DNA of 64,000 nucleotides from Fidelibacterota bacterium (GCA_004124875.1 SCKJ01000011.1:1-64000), one strand, 5' to 3'. Positions 1-10,252 are shown, counted from the first letter of the stretch. A program made the numbers and translations. The notes: generated by a model not told the origin, from the letters alone.

Positions 1-195
1 AAGGCTTTTATAACCGGACCAGAAAGCACTCAACGCTGGGATATAGATCCCCAGTCGAGTATGAAAACATGAAGTTCAAACAGGCAATATGACTTCTCGT
101 AGTGTCCACTTTTTTGTAGCAAGATCAGGGGGCAATACGCAGTATGGGGGGTGAGTTCACAATCGGCCTGGCTGGGGGTCGGGGGGCGGAGAAAA

Positions 196-804
196 TCAGT
201 ACCGGTAAATGTTCAATTTGGTAATCAACTTATAAACGAGAGTGTTAGGATTTCTCTTGGCAGGCGTTGGACTCCGGCCATATGTCGCAGCTAACTTCTT
301 GGCATTCCTGATAGCATCTTCCTGTTTTGAATCAAGAAGGGAAAACATATTCTCTGAATTTTTCTTATAGGGACTCGGCAAATGGGAGCTAAGCTTTTTA
401 GAATATGCACTTCGATTCATACCTGTGTTCAGATATTCGAAGTGAAGTATATACCATAGCTCGAATGCCTCATTTGAATACGCACACTTTATGTCGTTGC
501 TTTTCGATTTATTAATTGCATTATTAAAGTCCGAATCAGGGAAATCGTCTTTATCAAATACTACCCACGCTTCGTCAATCTCACGAGTATTAAGATCTGT
601 TTGTGCCCTTTTATTGATTTCATCTCTATAGTCAATGGTCGCCTGGACTAATGCAAGCGTATTAGTTCCAGTACCTTCAATAACCAAGGCTATATCTTGA
701 GGAAGCACGGATTTGTAACCTTCGAAGTAATTGGGTTCAGTTTTTGTGCCTTCGCATACTATCAAAAATCTTTTTCGTAATGGCCGTGTTTGCCCGCGCC
801 TCAT
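196..804 (-). CDS. rloB: RloB-like Toprim-fold protein of an abortive-infection pair
   Basis: 202 aa. The N-terminus has the RloB-type signature with a conserved Glu in the FLIVCEGTKTEPNYF stretch (residues 13-27). An acidic motif follows (VVFDKDD, about residues 81-87), and then the aromatic NEAFELWYILHFEY block typical of this family. RloB proteins are Toprim-related and are thought to be the nuclease-like effector partners of RloA ATPases; activity here is inferred. The gene lies 39 bp downstream of the ATPase gene on the same strand, so the two are probably co-transcribed. The stop is TGA. Base composition is clearly AT-richer than the housekeeping genes from 2.4 kb onward, which suggests transfer. 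Confidence 0.82.
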   Translation of the reverse strand: MRRGQTRPLRKRFLIVCEGTKTEPNYFEGYKSVLPQDIALVIEGTGTNTLALVQATIDYRDEINKRAQTDLNTREIDEAWVVFDKDDFPDSDFNNAINKSKSNDIKCAYSNEAFELWYILHFEYLNTGMNRSAYSKKLSSHLPSPYKKNSENMFSLLDSKQEDAIRNAKKLAATYGRSPTPAKRNPNTLVYKLITKLNIYRY

Positions 805-843
805 AATAATATCAACTTATCCGGGGGAAATGTTCAAAAGTAT

Positions 844-2133
844 CTATTTTCTTAAAAAGATATCTTCGATATTATCTATGAAGGGAATTGCACCATACTT
901 ACCCTTGAGGTAGTCTACTCCAAAATTACTATCAGATCGCACTTTGGAACCGGTGGGGAATTTGTATTCAGAAAGAGAGAATAGATTGGACGCACCATTT
1001 GAGCGTTTTTCCGTCAGCCAAATTTGATCTTTTCTAAATAAATTTTGATCCAAAAGTGAATGGTTGTGGGTGGTAATAATTATCTGAGCATTCTTGTTAT
1101 TTGTAACATCCGAGTTAAATAGACGTATTAGGGAATAAAGTAATAGTGGGTGCAACCTATTTTCAAATTCATCAACCACCAATGTCGCTCCCACCACCAA
1201 TGCGTATAATATGGGTCCGATTAAATCAAAGAGCCTTTCTGTACCATCAGATTCATCCGCAATCATATCGAAATTAACCGATCCAACAATTTCATTCTCG
1301 TCATTGTATAAATAATGTTTTGTGACTACCTCATATTGATCTGACCAGCTCGGTCCTGGTTCCATTATTTCAGGTTCTTGCGATTCTTCTTCCTCAAATC
1401 TAGCACCTCTCAAGGAATCTTTAATAATAATGTCATCAATTCCTGTATCAAAGTTATAGATAACATTCTTGATAAATTGCGCAATATCATCATGCTTTTT
1501 CATTATATCAATGGTAGTATTTGTATAGTGCGGTCTAATTAGCGCCGAGAATATTTTTAAATTTCTCCTATACCATTTTGTAACGATGCCCGCTATTTCG
1601 CCGTTGAATTGGGCGACTACTGAAAGATACAATGCGTTTGACCGCGTTCGCCTCTCTAGCCCAAGGCCCTCCTTGAACCCTGCGTTCACTCGCATTTTTC
1701 CTTTTTCTCTTTTAAATAACGATACCTCCCGAATTTTTCTACGATACAACCACTCAGAAATGACCTGCGAACTATCCATCTCAAATCCATATCTGTACCG
1801 CACACCATCAGTTATAAAAACAATTTCAAAGTACGATGGAATCTCTGAATTTGCTGGATTTAATCTGAAGGGAGTATAGGGGATGGGGCCATCCCTCCTC
1901 CCCTTAGCCGAGGAATTAATTACAAAATTTCTCATGAAATTGAGAGCAAGAATTAAGTTTGTCTTCCCGCTGGCATTCGCTCCATATATGACAGCACTAG
2001 GTAAAAGGGTTTGATTTGCATCTTCAAGAAGAGAAATAGACTCGGGGCTTGCGAGATTTCCAACGGCTTCGAGGCTAAAAGTTTGCTTATCTTTAAAAGA
2101 GCGAAAATTTCCAACAGTAAATTCGATGAGCAT
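844..2133 (-). CDS. rloA: RloA/AbiL-type AAA ATPase, partner of RloB
   Basis: 429 aa from the ATG at 2133, where the family's usual beginning MLIEFTVGNFRSFK starts; an upstream in-frame ATG at 2190 would only add an unconserved hydrophobic stretch. Walker A is GANASGKTN at residues 51-59. The Walker B region is VVDEFE at about 319-324, followed by the ITTHNHS switch at about 353-359. This is the ABC/SMC-like layout of OLD-family and RloA ATPases. In RloAB/AbiL systems the ATPase is thought to sense infection and control the RloB-type effector. Sequence and order (ATPase then RloB) fit that pairing; no phage trigger can be read from the DNA. The upstream ribosome-binding site is weak. Confidence 0.83.
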   Translation of the reverse strand: MLIEFTVGNFRSFKDKQTFSLEAVGNLASPESISLLEDANQTLLPSAVIYGANASGKTNLILALNFMRNFVINSSAKGRRDGPIPYTPFRLNPANSEIPSYFEIVFITDGVRYRYGFEMDSSQVISEWLYRRKIREVSLFKREKGKMRVNAGFKEGLGLERRTRSNALYLSVVAQFNGEIAGIVTKWYRRNLKIFSALIRPHYTNTTIDIMKKHDDIAQFIKNVIYNFDTGIDDIIIKDSLRGARFEEEESQEPEIMEPGPSWSDQYEVVTKHYLYNDENEIVGSVNFDMIADESDGTERLFDLIGPILYALVVGATLVVDEFENRLHPLLLYSLIRLFNSDVTNNKNAQIIITTHNHSLLDQNLFRKDQIWLTEKRSNGASNLFSLSEYKFPTGSKVRSDSNFGVDYLKGKYGAIPFIDNIEDIFLRK

Positions 2134-2400
2134 TATTATTAATATCCCGATTATAAAGAGCATTTTATGTGAGATTTGGGAACAAATCAAACTTACGTAA
2201 CAATAATGCTGAAATAATAGAAATAATATCTCAGGTCGGTAAATCCATTCCTCGCTCGTCCTCCCTTCCCCTCACTTCCCCGTCTCCTCCCGACACTTCG
2301 GGATACACCGGGCAAGCGCCTTCTTCCCTCATCCCTCATTGCTCATCCTCCATTCTTCCCCCTTCCCCCTCCGGTCGTTTTCCGGTTATATTCCGGCACG

Positions 2401-2730
2401 ATGGCTGCGAGATTAAAAGAGCATTTCCGTGAGGTCGGCAACGTCGTTGAGGAGATCAGCAAAAAGAAGGTGCGCCCCAAGCGCATGGCGGTGGTCGACG
2501 AGGACAGTTGCACCGGCTGCCAGGTCTGCATCCCCTTCTGCCCGGTAGACTGCATCGAGCTGGTCCCCCAGGACAAGTACAACATCGTCATGCCCCCGGT
2601 GCAGATCCGGTTCAACGAGTGCATCGGCTGCGCCCTGTGCGAAAAGGCCTGCCGCAACCTCACCTGGGACGCCATCGTCATGCTGCCCACGGACGATTTC
2701 GAGGAAATCTACGGCATCCCGATAGACTGA
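2401..2730 (+). CDS. Dicluster 4Fe-4S ferredoxin-like protein
   Basis: 109 aa. Two CxxCxxCxxxC motifs are visible: Cys 37, 40, 43, 47 (followed by Pro) and Cys 74, 77, 80, 84. These should bind two 4Fe-4S clusters in a cytoplasmic electron carrier. About 35 basic residues precede the first cluster, which is longer than in minimal bacterial ferredoxins. The second motif lacks the proline that usually follows the last Cys. No redox enzyme lies next to it, so the electron partner is unknown. The upstream 170 bp is unusually pyrimidine-rich, and an AT-rich defence pair ends just before it. Family assignment is firm; physiological role is not. Confidence 0.88.
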   Translation: MAARLKEHFREVGNVVEEISKKKVRPKRMAVVDEDSCTGCQVCIPFCPVDCIELVPQDKYNIVMPPVQIRFNECIGCALCEKACRNLTWDAIVMLPTDDFEEIYGIPID

Positions 2731-2889
2731 GGGCCGACCCCCGAGGTCATGCTGAGGCTCTCCAAGCATGAACTGCCCCTTGGGTCGCCCTTCGACAATG
2801 CCTGTGCTGAGTGGGCGCAGAATCGCATGACCGCAGCGCTCGGGGTGACGATCAATTAGTTAACTTGGGGGCATGACCCCCATGACCCC

Positions 2890-4368
2890 TTGCTCCGCCC
2901 TGTGAAGTCGCCACTGCGACCCCGTAAACCTGTGCTGCTCGTGCTCGATGCCGGCACTGCTTCCGTCCGGGCGGCCCTGTTTGATCCCGACGGGCGTATC
3001 GTCGCCCTCCACCGCCACAGCCTGACCACCCACCGCCCGACGCCGGGCCACGCCGAACTGGACCCTGCCGCCCTGCTGGCCGCCGTCGATCAGGTGCTGG
3101 GCCGCTGCCTGGATGATTGCGATAGCCACCACTGGCAGCCCGAGGCCATGGGACTGTCGGTGCAGCGCTCGAGCTTTGTGCTGTTCGATACGATCAGCGC
3201 CACGGCCGCCGGTCCCATCCTCAGTTGGCAGGACCACCGGGCCAGAGACATGATGGACCGCTACGCGTCTCACGCCGGGGCCATCACGGCCACCACCGGG
3301 CTGCTCCCTTCGCCGCACTTTGGCGGTCCCAAACTGGCCTGGCTGCTGGAGCACGATGCCACCCTCCGCGCGCCGCTGGCCGCCGGCAACCTGAAGTTTG
3401 TGCCGCTGGCCTCGCTGCTGGCGCATCACCTGACGGGTAACCTGCTGATCGACGAGTCCATTGCCGGGCGGACCCTGGTGTTTGACATCCGCCACCGGAA
3501 ATGGGACGAAGGTCTTCTGGAAACCTTCGGCTGGCCCAAAGCGGCCCTTCCGGAGGTGGTCCCGACGACGCACGCTTTCGGCCACCTGTCGCGGGCCAAT
3601 TATCACATCCCCCTCAAAGTCTGCCTGGGCGACCAACAGGCGGCCATGCTGGGGCTCGGCGCGGGGAGCATGGGCGAAATGGCCATCAACTTTGGCACGT
3701 CGGGCTCGGTGCTGCTGCACACCGGCCATCGCCCGAGATTCGGGGCGGGACTGCTCAGCTCGATCGCCTGGTCGACTTCAGGCGCCGCCACCTATTTGCT
3801 GGAGGGGACCATCAACGCCGTGGGCGCGCTGTTTGCCTGGTTTGCGGACAGGGAGCGACGGCCCGAGCTGGCCAGGCGCTGGATCGACGAAGTGGCCCGG
3901 GAGAGTGACCTGGTGATGGTGCCCGGCATCAACGGCCTGGCAGCGCCCTACTGGCGGCCCGACATCGAAACGACCTTCGTCCCCGACCGGGACCGTTACC
4001 CGCTGCCCGAGCAGTTGTGGGCCGGCATGGCCTCCATCGCCTTGCTGGGCGCGGACATCATGGCCCACATGCATGCCGCTCTGCCGGGACTACAGGTCAC
4101 CCATGTCCATTGTGGTGGAGGGATGGCCCAGCCGCCACTCTTGCAGCTGCTGGCCGACTTGACCCACTTGCCCCTGGAGTCACACCACGTGCCCGAATCG
4201 ACTGCCACCGGAGTGGCGGCTCTGCTGGCCGCAGCGCTGGGGTGGACCGAATTCGGCAGCGCGACCCGCAAGGGACAGGCCCGCTTCGTGCCGCTGATGA
4301 ACGCGACCGGCCGGGACAGCATCATGGACCGCTGGCATGCGGCGCTGGAGCAGGTGCTGGGCAAGTGA
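2890..4368 (+). CDS. FGGY-family carbohydrate kinase
   Basis: 492 aa with TTG as first codon; a GTG at 2902 in the same frame would start four codons later and is equally possible, since neither has a strong ribosome-binding site. The FGGY fold is shown by the N-terminal phosphate-1 motif LDAGTASVRAALFD (residues 18-31), the central INFGTSGSVLL adenosine-binding motif and the C-terminal CGGGMAQPPLLQLLADL stretch. These enzymes phosphorylate sugars or polyols such as glycerol, xylulose or gluconate with ATP. The substrate cannot be told from sequence alone, and no sugar transporter or dehydrogenase is adjacent. Length is normal for the family. Degenerate palindromic repeats sit on both sides of the gene. 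Confidence 0.87.
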   Translation: MLRPVKSPLRPRKPVLLVLDAGTASVRAALFDPDGRIVALHRHSLTTHRPTPGHAELDPAALLAAVDQVLGRCLDDCDSHHWQPEAMGLSVQRSSFVLFDTISATAAGPILSWQDHRARDMMDRYASHAGAITATTGLLPSPHFGGPKLAWLLEHDATLRAPLAAGNLKFVPLASLLAHHLTGNLLIDESIAGRTLVFDIRHRKWDEGLLETFGWPKAALPEVVPTTHAFGHLSRANYHIPLKVCLGDQQAAMLGLGAGSMGEMAINFGTSGSVLLHTGHRPRFGAGLLSSIAWSTSGAATYLLEGTINAVGALFAWFADRERRPELARRWIDEVARESDLVMVPGINGLAAPYWRPDIETTFVPDRDRYPLPEQLWAGMASIALLGADIMAHMHAALPGLQVTHVHCGGGMAQPPLLQLLADLTHLPLESHHVPESTATGVAALLAAALGWTEFGSATRKGQARFVPLMNATGRDSIMDRWHAALEQVLGK

Positions 4369-4397
4369 TGCCAAAGGGTCTATACATATCCGTAGGA

Positions 4398-4440
4398 GTC
4401 ATGCTGAGCCTGTCGAAGCATGAGCCTGTCGAAGCATGAC
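4398..4440. repeat. Intergenic palindromic repeat (MLSLSKHE type)
   Basis: GTCATGCT and AGCATGAC form the outer arms, and the inner unit GAGCCTGTCGAAGCAT occurs twice in tandem. When read in one frame it gives the peptide MLSLSKHE, a dispersed repeat seen between genes in many environmental genomes. A degenerate relative begins at 2748, upstream of the FGGY kinase. Function is unknown; the palindrome could form a hairpin in RNA. Confidence 0.7.
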
Positions 4441-4521
4441 TCCGCCAGCTGGGGATCAAAGCGGCCGTCGATTATCCCATCATCCGTGACTAAATTCGCA
4501 TAACAGTTAACTGGAGACCTT

Positions 4522-5100
4522 ATGCCGTTACCTTCCCGCGATGAAGCCTGGGACTTGCTGTGCGAGTACACCGAGTCCGATGCTCTGCGCAAGCACGCCC
4601 GCGCCGTGGAGCAGGTGATGCGGACATTCGCCAAATCGCGCGGCGAGGATGAGGAACTGTTCGGCATCATCGGCATGCTGCACGACTTCGATTACGAAAA
4701 GTACCCCTCCATGGAAGAGCACCCCATGGTCGGCTCCAAAATTCTGGCACAGCGGGGTTACCCGGAGGAGGTGCGCACCGCCATCCTGGGGCACGCCCCC
4801 TACCTGCATGTGCCGCGCGAGAGCCTGGCGGCCAAGGCGCTGTTTGCCTTTGATGAGCTCACCGGTTTCGTGTTTGCGGTAACGTTCGTGCGACCGTCGA
4901 AGTCGATTCATGAGGTCAAGCCGAAGTCGGTCAAGAAGAAGCTCAAGCAGGCGAAGTTCGCGGCGTCGGTCAACAGGGACGACATTGAGCAGGGCATTGA
5001 GGAGCTGCAGGTCGACCGCGATGAGCACATCCAGTTTGTCATCGACGCCCTCAAAGAGATCGATACGGAAATCGGTCTGCGCGGGGATATATCGCTTTGA
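4522..5100 (+). CDS. HD-domain phosphohydrolase-like protein
   Basis: 192 aa. An HD metal-binding core is visible: His25 in the first helix, the His54-Asp55 doublet in MLHDFDYEKY, His67 in the EEHPMVG segment and a later GHAPYL. Such small HD proteins, often annotated HDIG-domain hydrolases, act as metal-dependent phosphohydrolases in the cytoplasm; the substrate is not predictable. The C-terminal third is rich in Lys and Glu (KPKSVKKKLKQAKF) and probably helical. It follows the kinase by about 150 bp of repeat-bearing DNA and precedes ribonuclease G by 324 bp, so it is probably its own transcription unit. The ATG at 4522 follows a CTGGAGACC stretch that can serve as ribosome-binding site. 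Confidence 0.8.
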   Translation: MPLPSRDEAWDLLCEYTESDALRKHARAVEQVMRTFAKSRGEDEELFGIIGMLHDFDYEKYPSMEEHPMVGSKILAQRGYPEEVRTAILGHAPYLHVPRESLAAKALFAFDELTGFVFAVTFVRPSKSIHEVKPKSVKKKLKQAKFAASVNRDDIEQGIEELQVDRDEHIQFVIDALKEIDTEIGLRGDISL

Positions 5101-5424
5101 TTGCCATCCCGAAAACCAGTAAATTCGGGCATCGGATATATAGTTACATGTCTGAAGATATTTAGAAAGATTTTTGCTATTAGCAGGCCAAGCATGGGTC
5201 GGCGCCATATACCAGATTAACGGGGCGTTTTAAGACAACTTTTGAAATTCAAGATGTATAGAGAAGAACTTTTCGGCAGCGGAATCCATAATAATTCAGC
5301 CTGCCGCCATATAACTATCATTAAAAATATTTAATTTTTTTCTCAACTTCTTCCGCATCTGATTTCATATCCTGAACCCCGCCTGATCCCGCCGGCCAGC
5401 GACGGCCTAGAAAGGATGTCGCAG
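5101..5424. other. Gene-free region upstream of ribonuclease G
   Basis: About 320 bases without a supportable gene. It is AT-rich compared with its flanks, with A/T runs near 5325-5345. I looked for a promoter with well-spaced -35 and -10 boxes and for a terminator after the HD gene, and saw neither clearly. Because ribonuclease G genes are often autoregulated through their leader, the region may hold a long 5' leader, but nothing in the sequence proves it. Confidence 0.5.
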
Positions 5425-6990
5425 ATGGCTGAGAACGTTGTCAAAGAGATGTACATCAATGAATCGGCCGGGCATACGCGCTTGGCAATTGTTGAAAATG
5501 GGCGTCTCGTAGAGCTTTATATTGAACGGCCCGATCATCAACGCATGGTGGGCTCTATCTACAAAGGGGTCGTGGAAAATGTGATCCCAGGCATGCAGGC
5601 AGCATTTGTAGATATTGGTTACAGCGTCAACGCTTTCCTGCCTTTCGCCGAAATCGGCAAGCCCGAAAATCTCGACTACGTTAAATTGCTGGGCGACGAG
5701 GTCAGCGATGACGAGGAACCCAAGACCAACGGTAGTCCCCGTCGCCGCAGTCCCAACTATGACCGCACGGCGCCCAACCTCAAAAGCGGGCAGGAAATCC
5801 TGGTGCAGGTCATCAAGGAGCCGTTTGCCGGCAAAGGGCCCCGGGTCACCACCGACATTGCCATTCCCGGCCGCCTGATGGTGCTGGTGCAGAACGCCAG
5901 CTTCATCGGCATCTCCAAAAAGATCGTTGACAAATATGAATCCCGCCGTCTGCGCAAAATCGTGGAGAGCTTCAAGCCCGAAGGATTTGGCATTATTATC
6001 CGCACCGTGGCCGCGTCCAAAGACCAGAAAGTGCTGGAGAAAGACTTCCAGCGTCTATGGACCTCGTGGAAGGAGCTGGAAGTATCGGCCAAATCCCAAA
6101 CGGGACCGGCGGCCATCTACCGGGACCTCACCACGACAGACAGCGTGATCCGCGACCTGCTTACCCACGATGTCGACAAGGTCATTATCGACTCCAAGGA
6201 AATTCACAAACGGCTGGCCGGGTACTTGAAGGATGTCTCCCCCTCCCAGGCCAACCTGGTGGAGTACTACCGCGGCAAGGGGCCCATTTTCGGCAATCAC
6301 GACATCGAGGAGCAGATCGACAAATCGTTGCAGCGCAAAGTATGGCTCAAAAGTGGCGGCCATCTGGTGCTTGAGCATACTGAGGCCATGCTGGTGGTCG
6401 ACGTGAACAGCGGCCGCTTTATCGGCAAGCGCGACCACGAGCAAAACTCGTTGAAGATCAACTTGGAGGCGGCGCGGGAAATCGCCTGGCAGCTGCGGCT
6501 GAGGGATATCGGCGGCCTCATCATCATCGATTTCATCGACATGCACGAAGCGGCCAGCCGCAAGAAAATCTACGCCGAGCTGGTCAAGGAACTCAAGAAG
6601 GACCGGGCCAGGGTGGCCGTTTCGCCCATCTCCGAATTTGGTCTGCTGGAGATGACGCGCGAGAGGGTCCGCCTGACGCTGTTGCACGCGGTCAGCGATG
6701 AATGCCCCACCTGCAAGGGGCTCGGCTGGGTGCCATCGAAAGATGCCATGATCACCAAGATTGACACTTGGCTGCAACGCTTCCGCACCGTCCATAAAGA
6801 CCGGCGGCTGATCATCTCCGTGCTGCCGGATTTGGCCGTATATCTGCAGGAGACCAAATCCAAAGTGGTGACCAATTTCATGTGGCAGCACTGGGTCTGG
6901 CTGGAGATCGAGGCGGACGACAGCCTGAAGGCGGACGAGTTCCGGGTCTACTCCAAGCGGCGCAAGTCGTTCGTCACCGATGTGGTGTAG
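5425..6990 (+). CDS. rng: Ribonuclease G/E family endoribonuclease
   Basis: 521 aa from the ATG at 5425. This start is preferred to the ATG at 5416 because the AAAGG at 5411-5415 abuts 5416 but lies nine bases before 5425. An S1 RNA-binding domain (about residues 35-125, with GSIYKGVVENVIPGMQAAFVD) is followed by the DNase I-like catalytic part. There VDVNSGRFIG and IIIDFIDM carry the two metal-binding Asp residues known from RNase E, and DECPTCKG supplies the CPxC zinc-link. Length matches RNase G, lacking the long degradosome scaffold of RNase E. It processes 5S/16S rRNA precursors and mRNA. It is followed by rplU-rpmA, a linkage common in bacteria. Confidence 0.95.
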   Translation: MAENVVKEMYINESAGHTRLAIVENGRLVELYIERPDHQRMVGSIYKGVVENVIPGMQAAFVDIGYSVNAFLPFAEIGKPENLDYVKLLGDEVSDDEEPKTNGSPRRRSPNYDRTAPNLKSGQEILVQVIKEPFAGKGPRVTTDIAIPGRLMVLVQNASFIGISKKIVDKYESRRLRKIVESFKPEGFGIIIRTVAASKDQKVLEKDFQRLWTSWKELEVSAKSQTGPAAIYRDLTTTDSVIRDLLTHDVDKVIIDSKEIHKRLAGYLKDVSPSQANLVEYYRGKGPIFGNHDIEEQIDKSLQRKVWLKSGGHLVLEHTEAMLVVDVNSGRFIGKRDHEQNSLKINLEAAREIAWQLRLRDIGGLIIIDFIDMHEAASRKKIYAELVKELKKDRARVAVSPISEFGLLEMTRERVRLTLLHAVSDECPTCKGLGWVPSKDAMITKIDTWLQRFRTVHKDRRLIISVLPDLAVYLQETKSKVVTNFMWQHWVWLEIEADDSLKADEFRVYSKRRKSFVTDVV

Positions 6991-7165
6991 GGTCTCTGAA
7001 GAGACTCAACAAATTTCGGGAGCGTGGGAATAGCAAGGGGTTCTACAACGGCCGACTGTGGGTAAATCCCGGCGGCACGGGCCACAATGTCCTTGACTCC
7101 CCTCTGACGTGCCGGTAAGCTCGCCTGCTAAATTGTTTAATCCGGAAGGTTTGATTCCCTAACAG

Positions 7166-7588
7166 ATGTACGCTATCGTTGATATTTCAGGTAAGCAGTT
7201 TCGGGTCGAGAAAGGCCAGGAGCTGAAAGTGCCCTATTCAGGGGGCGATTCGGGCACCAATGTGCTGTACGACCGGGTGCTGCTCGTTGGCGAAGAAGCC
7301 GACACTCACATTGGCCAGCCGGTGGTTGCCGGCGCCCAGGTGGACGCGACCATACTCAGCCACGGCCGTGAGAAAAAAATTATCGTCTTCAAGTTTAAGC
7401 GGCGCAAAGGATATCAAAAAAAACGCGGCCACCGGCAAGACTTCACGCTGCTGAGAATCAACGACATCAAGCTGGGCCAGCCGGCGAAAACGGCCAAGGC
7501 GCCTGCCAAGGCAAAGGTCGAAAAGGCAGCGCCCAAGCAGGCAGCTCCCCCGAAAAAGGCTCCGGCTGACAACGAAAAGGATGGGTAA
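7166..7588 (+). CDS. rplU: 50S ribosomal protein bL21 with Lys/Ala-rich tail
   Basis: 140 aa. The first 100 residues are classic bL21: [18 protein letters not shown] at the start, the VLLVGE strand, and the basic [16 protein letters not shown] segment that contacts 23S rRNA. The last 40 residues are a low-complexity Lys/Ala/Pro tail ([21 protein letters not shown]), about a third longer than the typical 103-aa protein. Such tails occur in several phyla and are probably disordered. The gene sits two bases before rpmA and 175 bp after rng. The gap contains a small hairpin (GTCTC-TGAA-GAGAC at 6992-7005) right after the rng stop, without a T-run. Confidence 0.96.
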   Translation: MYAIVDISGKQFRVEKGQELKVPYSGGDSGTNVLYDRVLLVGEEADTHIGQPVVAGAQVDATILSHGREKKIIVFKFKRRKGYQKKRGHRQDFTLLRINDIKLGQPAKTAKAPAKAKVEKAAPKQAAPPKKAPADNEKDG

Positions 7589-7590
7589 GC

Positions 7591-7848
7591 ATGGCTCATA
7601 AAAAAGGCGTCGGCAGCTCTAAAAATGGCCGCGACAGCATTGGCCGGCGGCTCGGCGTCAAACGGTACGACGGCGAACTCGTCACCGCCGGAACCATCAT
7701 CATGCGCCAGCGAGGCACGACCATCTATCCCGGCCGCAACGTGGGCCTCGGCGGAGACTATACGCTCTTCTCAAAAGTTGATGGGCATGTTAAATTTGAG
7801 CGCAAGGGACGCGGCCGGAAACAGGTATCGGTGTATCCCGTAAACTGA
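7591..7848 (+). CDS. rpmA: 50S ribosomal protein bL27
   Basis: 85 aa, the standard length. The N-terminus [16 protein letters not shown] is the flexible arm that reaches the peptidyl-transferase centre. It needs no N-terminal processing, since the protein begins directly with the mature motif rather than with a Firmicute-type extension. [22 protein letters not shown] is the conserved core. The start codon lies two bases after the bL21 stop, so the two subunit genes are translationally coupled. A rho-independent terminator candidate follows 25 bp downstream and closes the operon. Confidence 0.97.
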   Translation: MAHKKGVGSSKNGRDSIGRRLGVKRYDGELVTAGTIIMRQRGTTIYPGRNVGLGGDYTLFSKVDGHVKFERKGRGRKQVSVYPVN

Positions 7849-7873
7849 CCGAAACTTAAGGCAAATCTATGGC

Positions 7874-8873
<1,000 letters not shown>

Positions 8874-9003
8874 GAAGTCGTCAGTGAAGAAGTAATCAGT
8901 TGTCAGTAATGAGCCGTGAGGCAAGACACTCACCCCTCGACTGCGTCGTTCCCCTCTCTCTGGATAGAGGGGAAACCTGAAACTTGCAACCTGTAACCAA
9001 ATA

Positions 9004-9030
9004 AAAGGCCCTTCATTTGAGGGACTTTTT
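9004..9030 (+). terminator. Intrinsic terminator between mdh and the methyltransferase gene
   Basis: AAAGGCCCT at 9004-9012 pairs with AGGGACTTT at 9020-9028 with one G-A mismatch across a seven-base loop, and a T-run follows on the + strand. The partly A-rich left side could also let it work for the convergent minus-strand gene ending at 9035. Confidence 0.6.
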
Positions 9031-9034
9031 GGTC

Positions 9035-10252
9035 TCAAAAAAGTTGGAACTCTAAAATGGTCTCTTCTCTCATTCGAGATTGCATTTTCCCACCAGCTTG
9101 ATTTGATTCGGGAGGCGGCAGGTACCGTCGATTGCCCTCAATTGGGCGTGTGGATTGGGATGTGAGGGATAAACCGCTACTGACGGCTAGACGAACAATG
9201 GCCTCCGAGTTTTTGATATACACCCCACGAATGGCGGAGTTCCCCACAACGAAGACGGCGCGTCCATTGGATTTTAGAACCCTCGCGCATTCGCCCATCA
9301 CTTTGCTCATATCCCACACATAACGACGGACCATGCCCAAGTACCGATTTTCGAGTAACTCAAGATGGCCCATGGATATCATTGCTTTTTGCATTGCTCC
9401 ACTTATTCCGGATTCTTTTGAAACTTCAGTGCCAATATTGCCGGACCGAAGCGAGCGAATCTCCGAAATGGTGTGCCCCATCCACACAAGGGAAAGCTTA
9501 TGCCCACGAAGATAATCAATAGCGTTCAGGTAGGGTGGGGACGTTATGATCATGTCCACACTCGCTGATTCAATGGGTAGCATCCTAGCATCGCCAAAGT
9601 GGATGTCTGCCGCAGGAGCATCGCAGGCATGGCCCAAAAACGGACCATTTTTTACTACTATTGCAACGGCTTTAATAAAAATATCAAATGGCCTTACGAG
9701 AGCAATCTTATAAACTTTATGGGGGCGACTATGGGAAATATCCATCGCAAGGGAAGCACCTCCAGTTTTGGTTATGATCATGCGAGAAAACGCACACCAA
9801 AGAATCGTTCTCACAGGTTGTGATCGAACCCTTGATATGCAGGTTGCTAGCGCATTCAGTTCTTGTCGATTGCGCTGATCAAACCAGAAATCGATGAATT
9901 GACGTGTATCATTGTCCGTACCCTTGGGATAAGATTCTTTGGATAACAACCGGCCTTGAAGCCTCTTTGCTCTAACCAAGACATGATTGGCTCGGTGCTT
10001 GACTTCATCGGGTTCAGTATCAGCGCACCACACCCGAGCAATGAGAATAGCAAGCGGATCCGTGTCATACCCGATCGCGTGATGGCCCCTCGCCCTGGCT
10101 GAAACCAGTGTCGTCCCCGAGCCAGACATAGGATCGAGAATCCGTAAAGAGGGTCCCGTCTTTGGAAGTGCGTCCCACACAATGGAAGGCGCCATCCGTG
10201 CTGGAAACGGATGAACCGGGCGAATCTGGGCTTTTTGTGTCGCTAGAATCAT
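9035..10252 (-). CDS. DNA methyltransferase of a MORC-type restriction-modification pair
   Basis: 405 aa. The SAM-binding motif I is DPMSGSGTTL at residues 40-49, preceded by HPFPARMAP. The catalytic motif IV is TSPPY at 237-241, followed by LNAIDYLRGHKLSLVW. SPPY with motif I first indicates an amino-methyltransferase making N4-methylcytosine or N6-methyladenine; the spacing of nearly 190 residues suggests an inserted target-recognition segment. The start codon overlaps the upstream ATPase stop as ATGA, so the two are translationally coupled. It should protect host sites from the nuclease carried by its partner. The recognition sequence cannot be read from the gene. Composition is AT-richer than neighbouring mdh. 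Confidence 0.85.
   Translation of the reverse strand: MILATQKAQIRPVHPFPARMAPSIVWDALPKTGPSLRILDPMSGSGTTLVSARARGHHAIGYDTDPLAILIARVWCADTEPDEVKHRANHVLVRAKRLQGRLLSKESYPKGTDNDTRQFIDFWFDQRNRQELNALATCISRVRSQPVRTILWCAFSRMIITKTGGASLAMDISHSRPHKVYKIALVRPFDIFIKAVAIVVKNGPFLGHACDAPAADIHFGDARMLPIESASVDMIITSPPYLNAIDYLRGHKLSLVWMGHTISEIRSLRSGNIGTEVSKESGISGAMQKAMISMGHLELLENRYLGMVRRYVWDMSKVMGECARVLKSNGRAVFVVGNSAIRGVYIKNSEAIVRLAVSSGLSLTSQSTRPIEGNRRYLPPPESNQAGGKMQSRMREETILEFQLF

Noticed and set aside
5237..5262. Possible promoter (TTGAAA and TATAGA) upstream of ribonuclease G
   Set aside because: The two boxes are only nine bases apart, too close for a sigma-70-type promoter.
6992..7005. Small hairpin after ribonuclease G as a terminator
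   Set aside because: Only five base pairs and no T-run; the downstream ribosomal-protein genes may well be read through.
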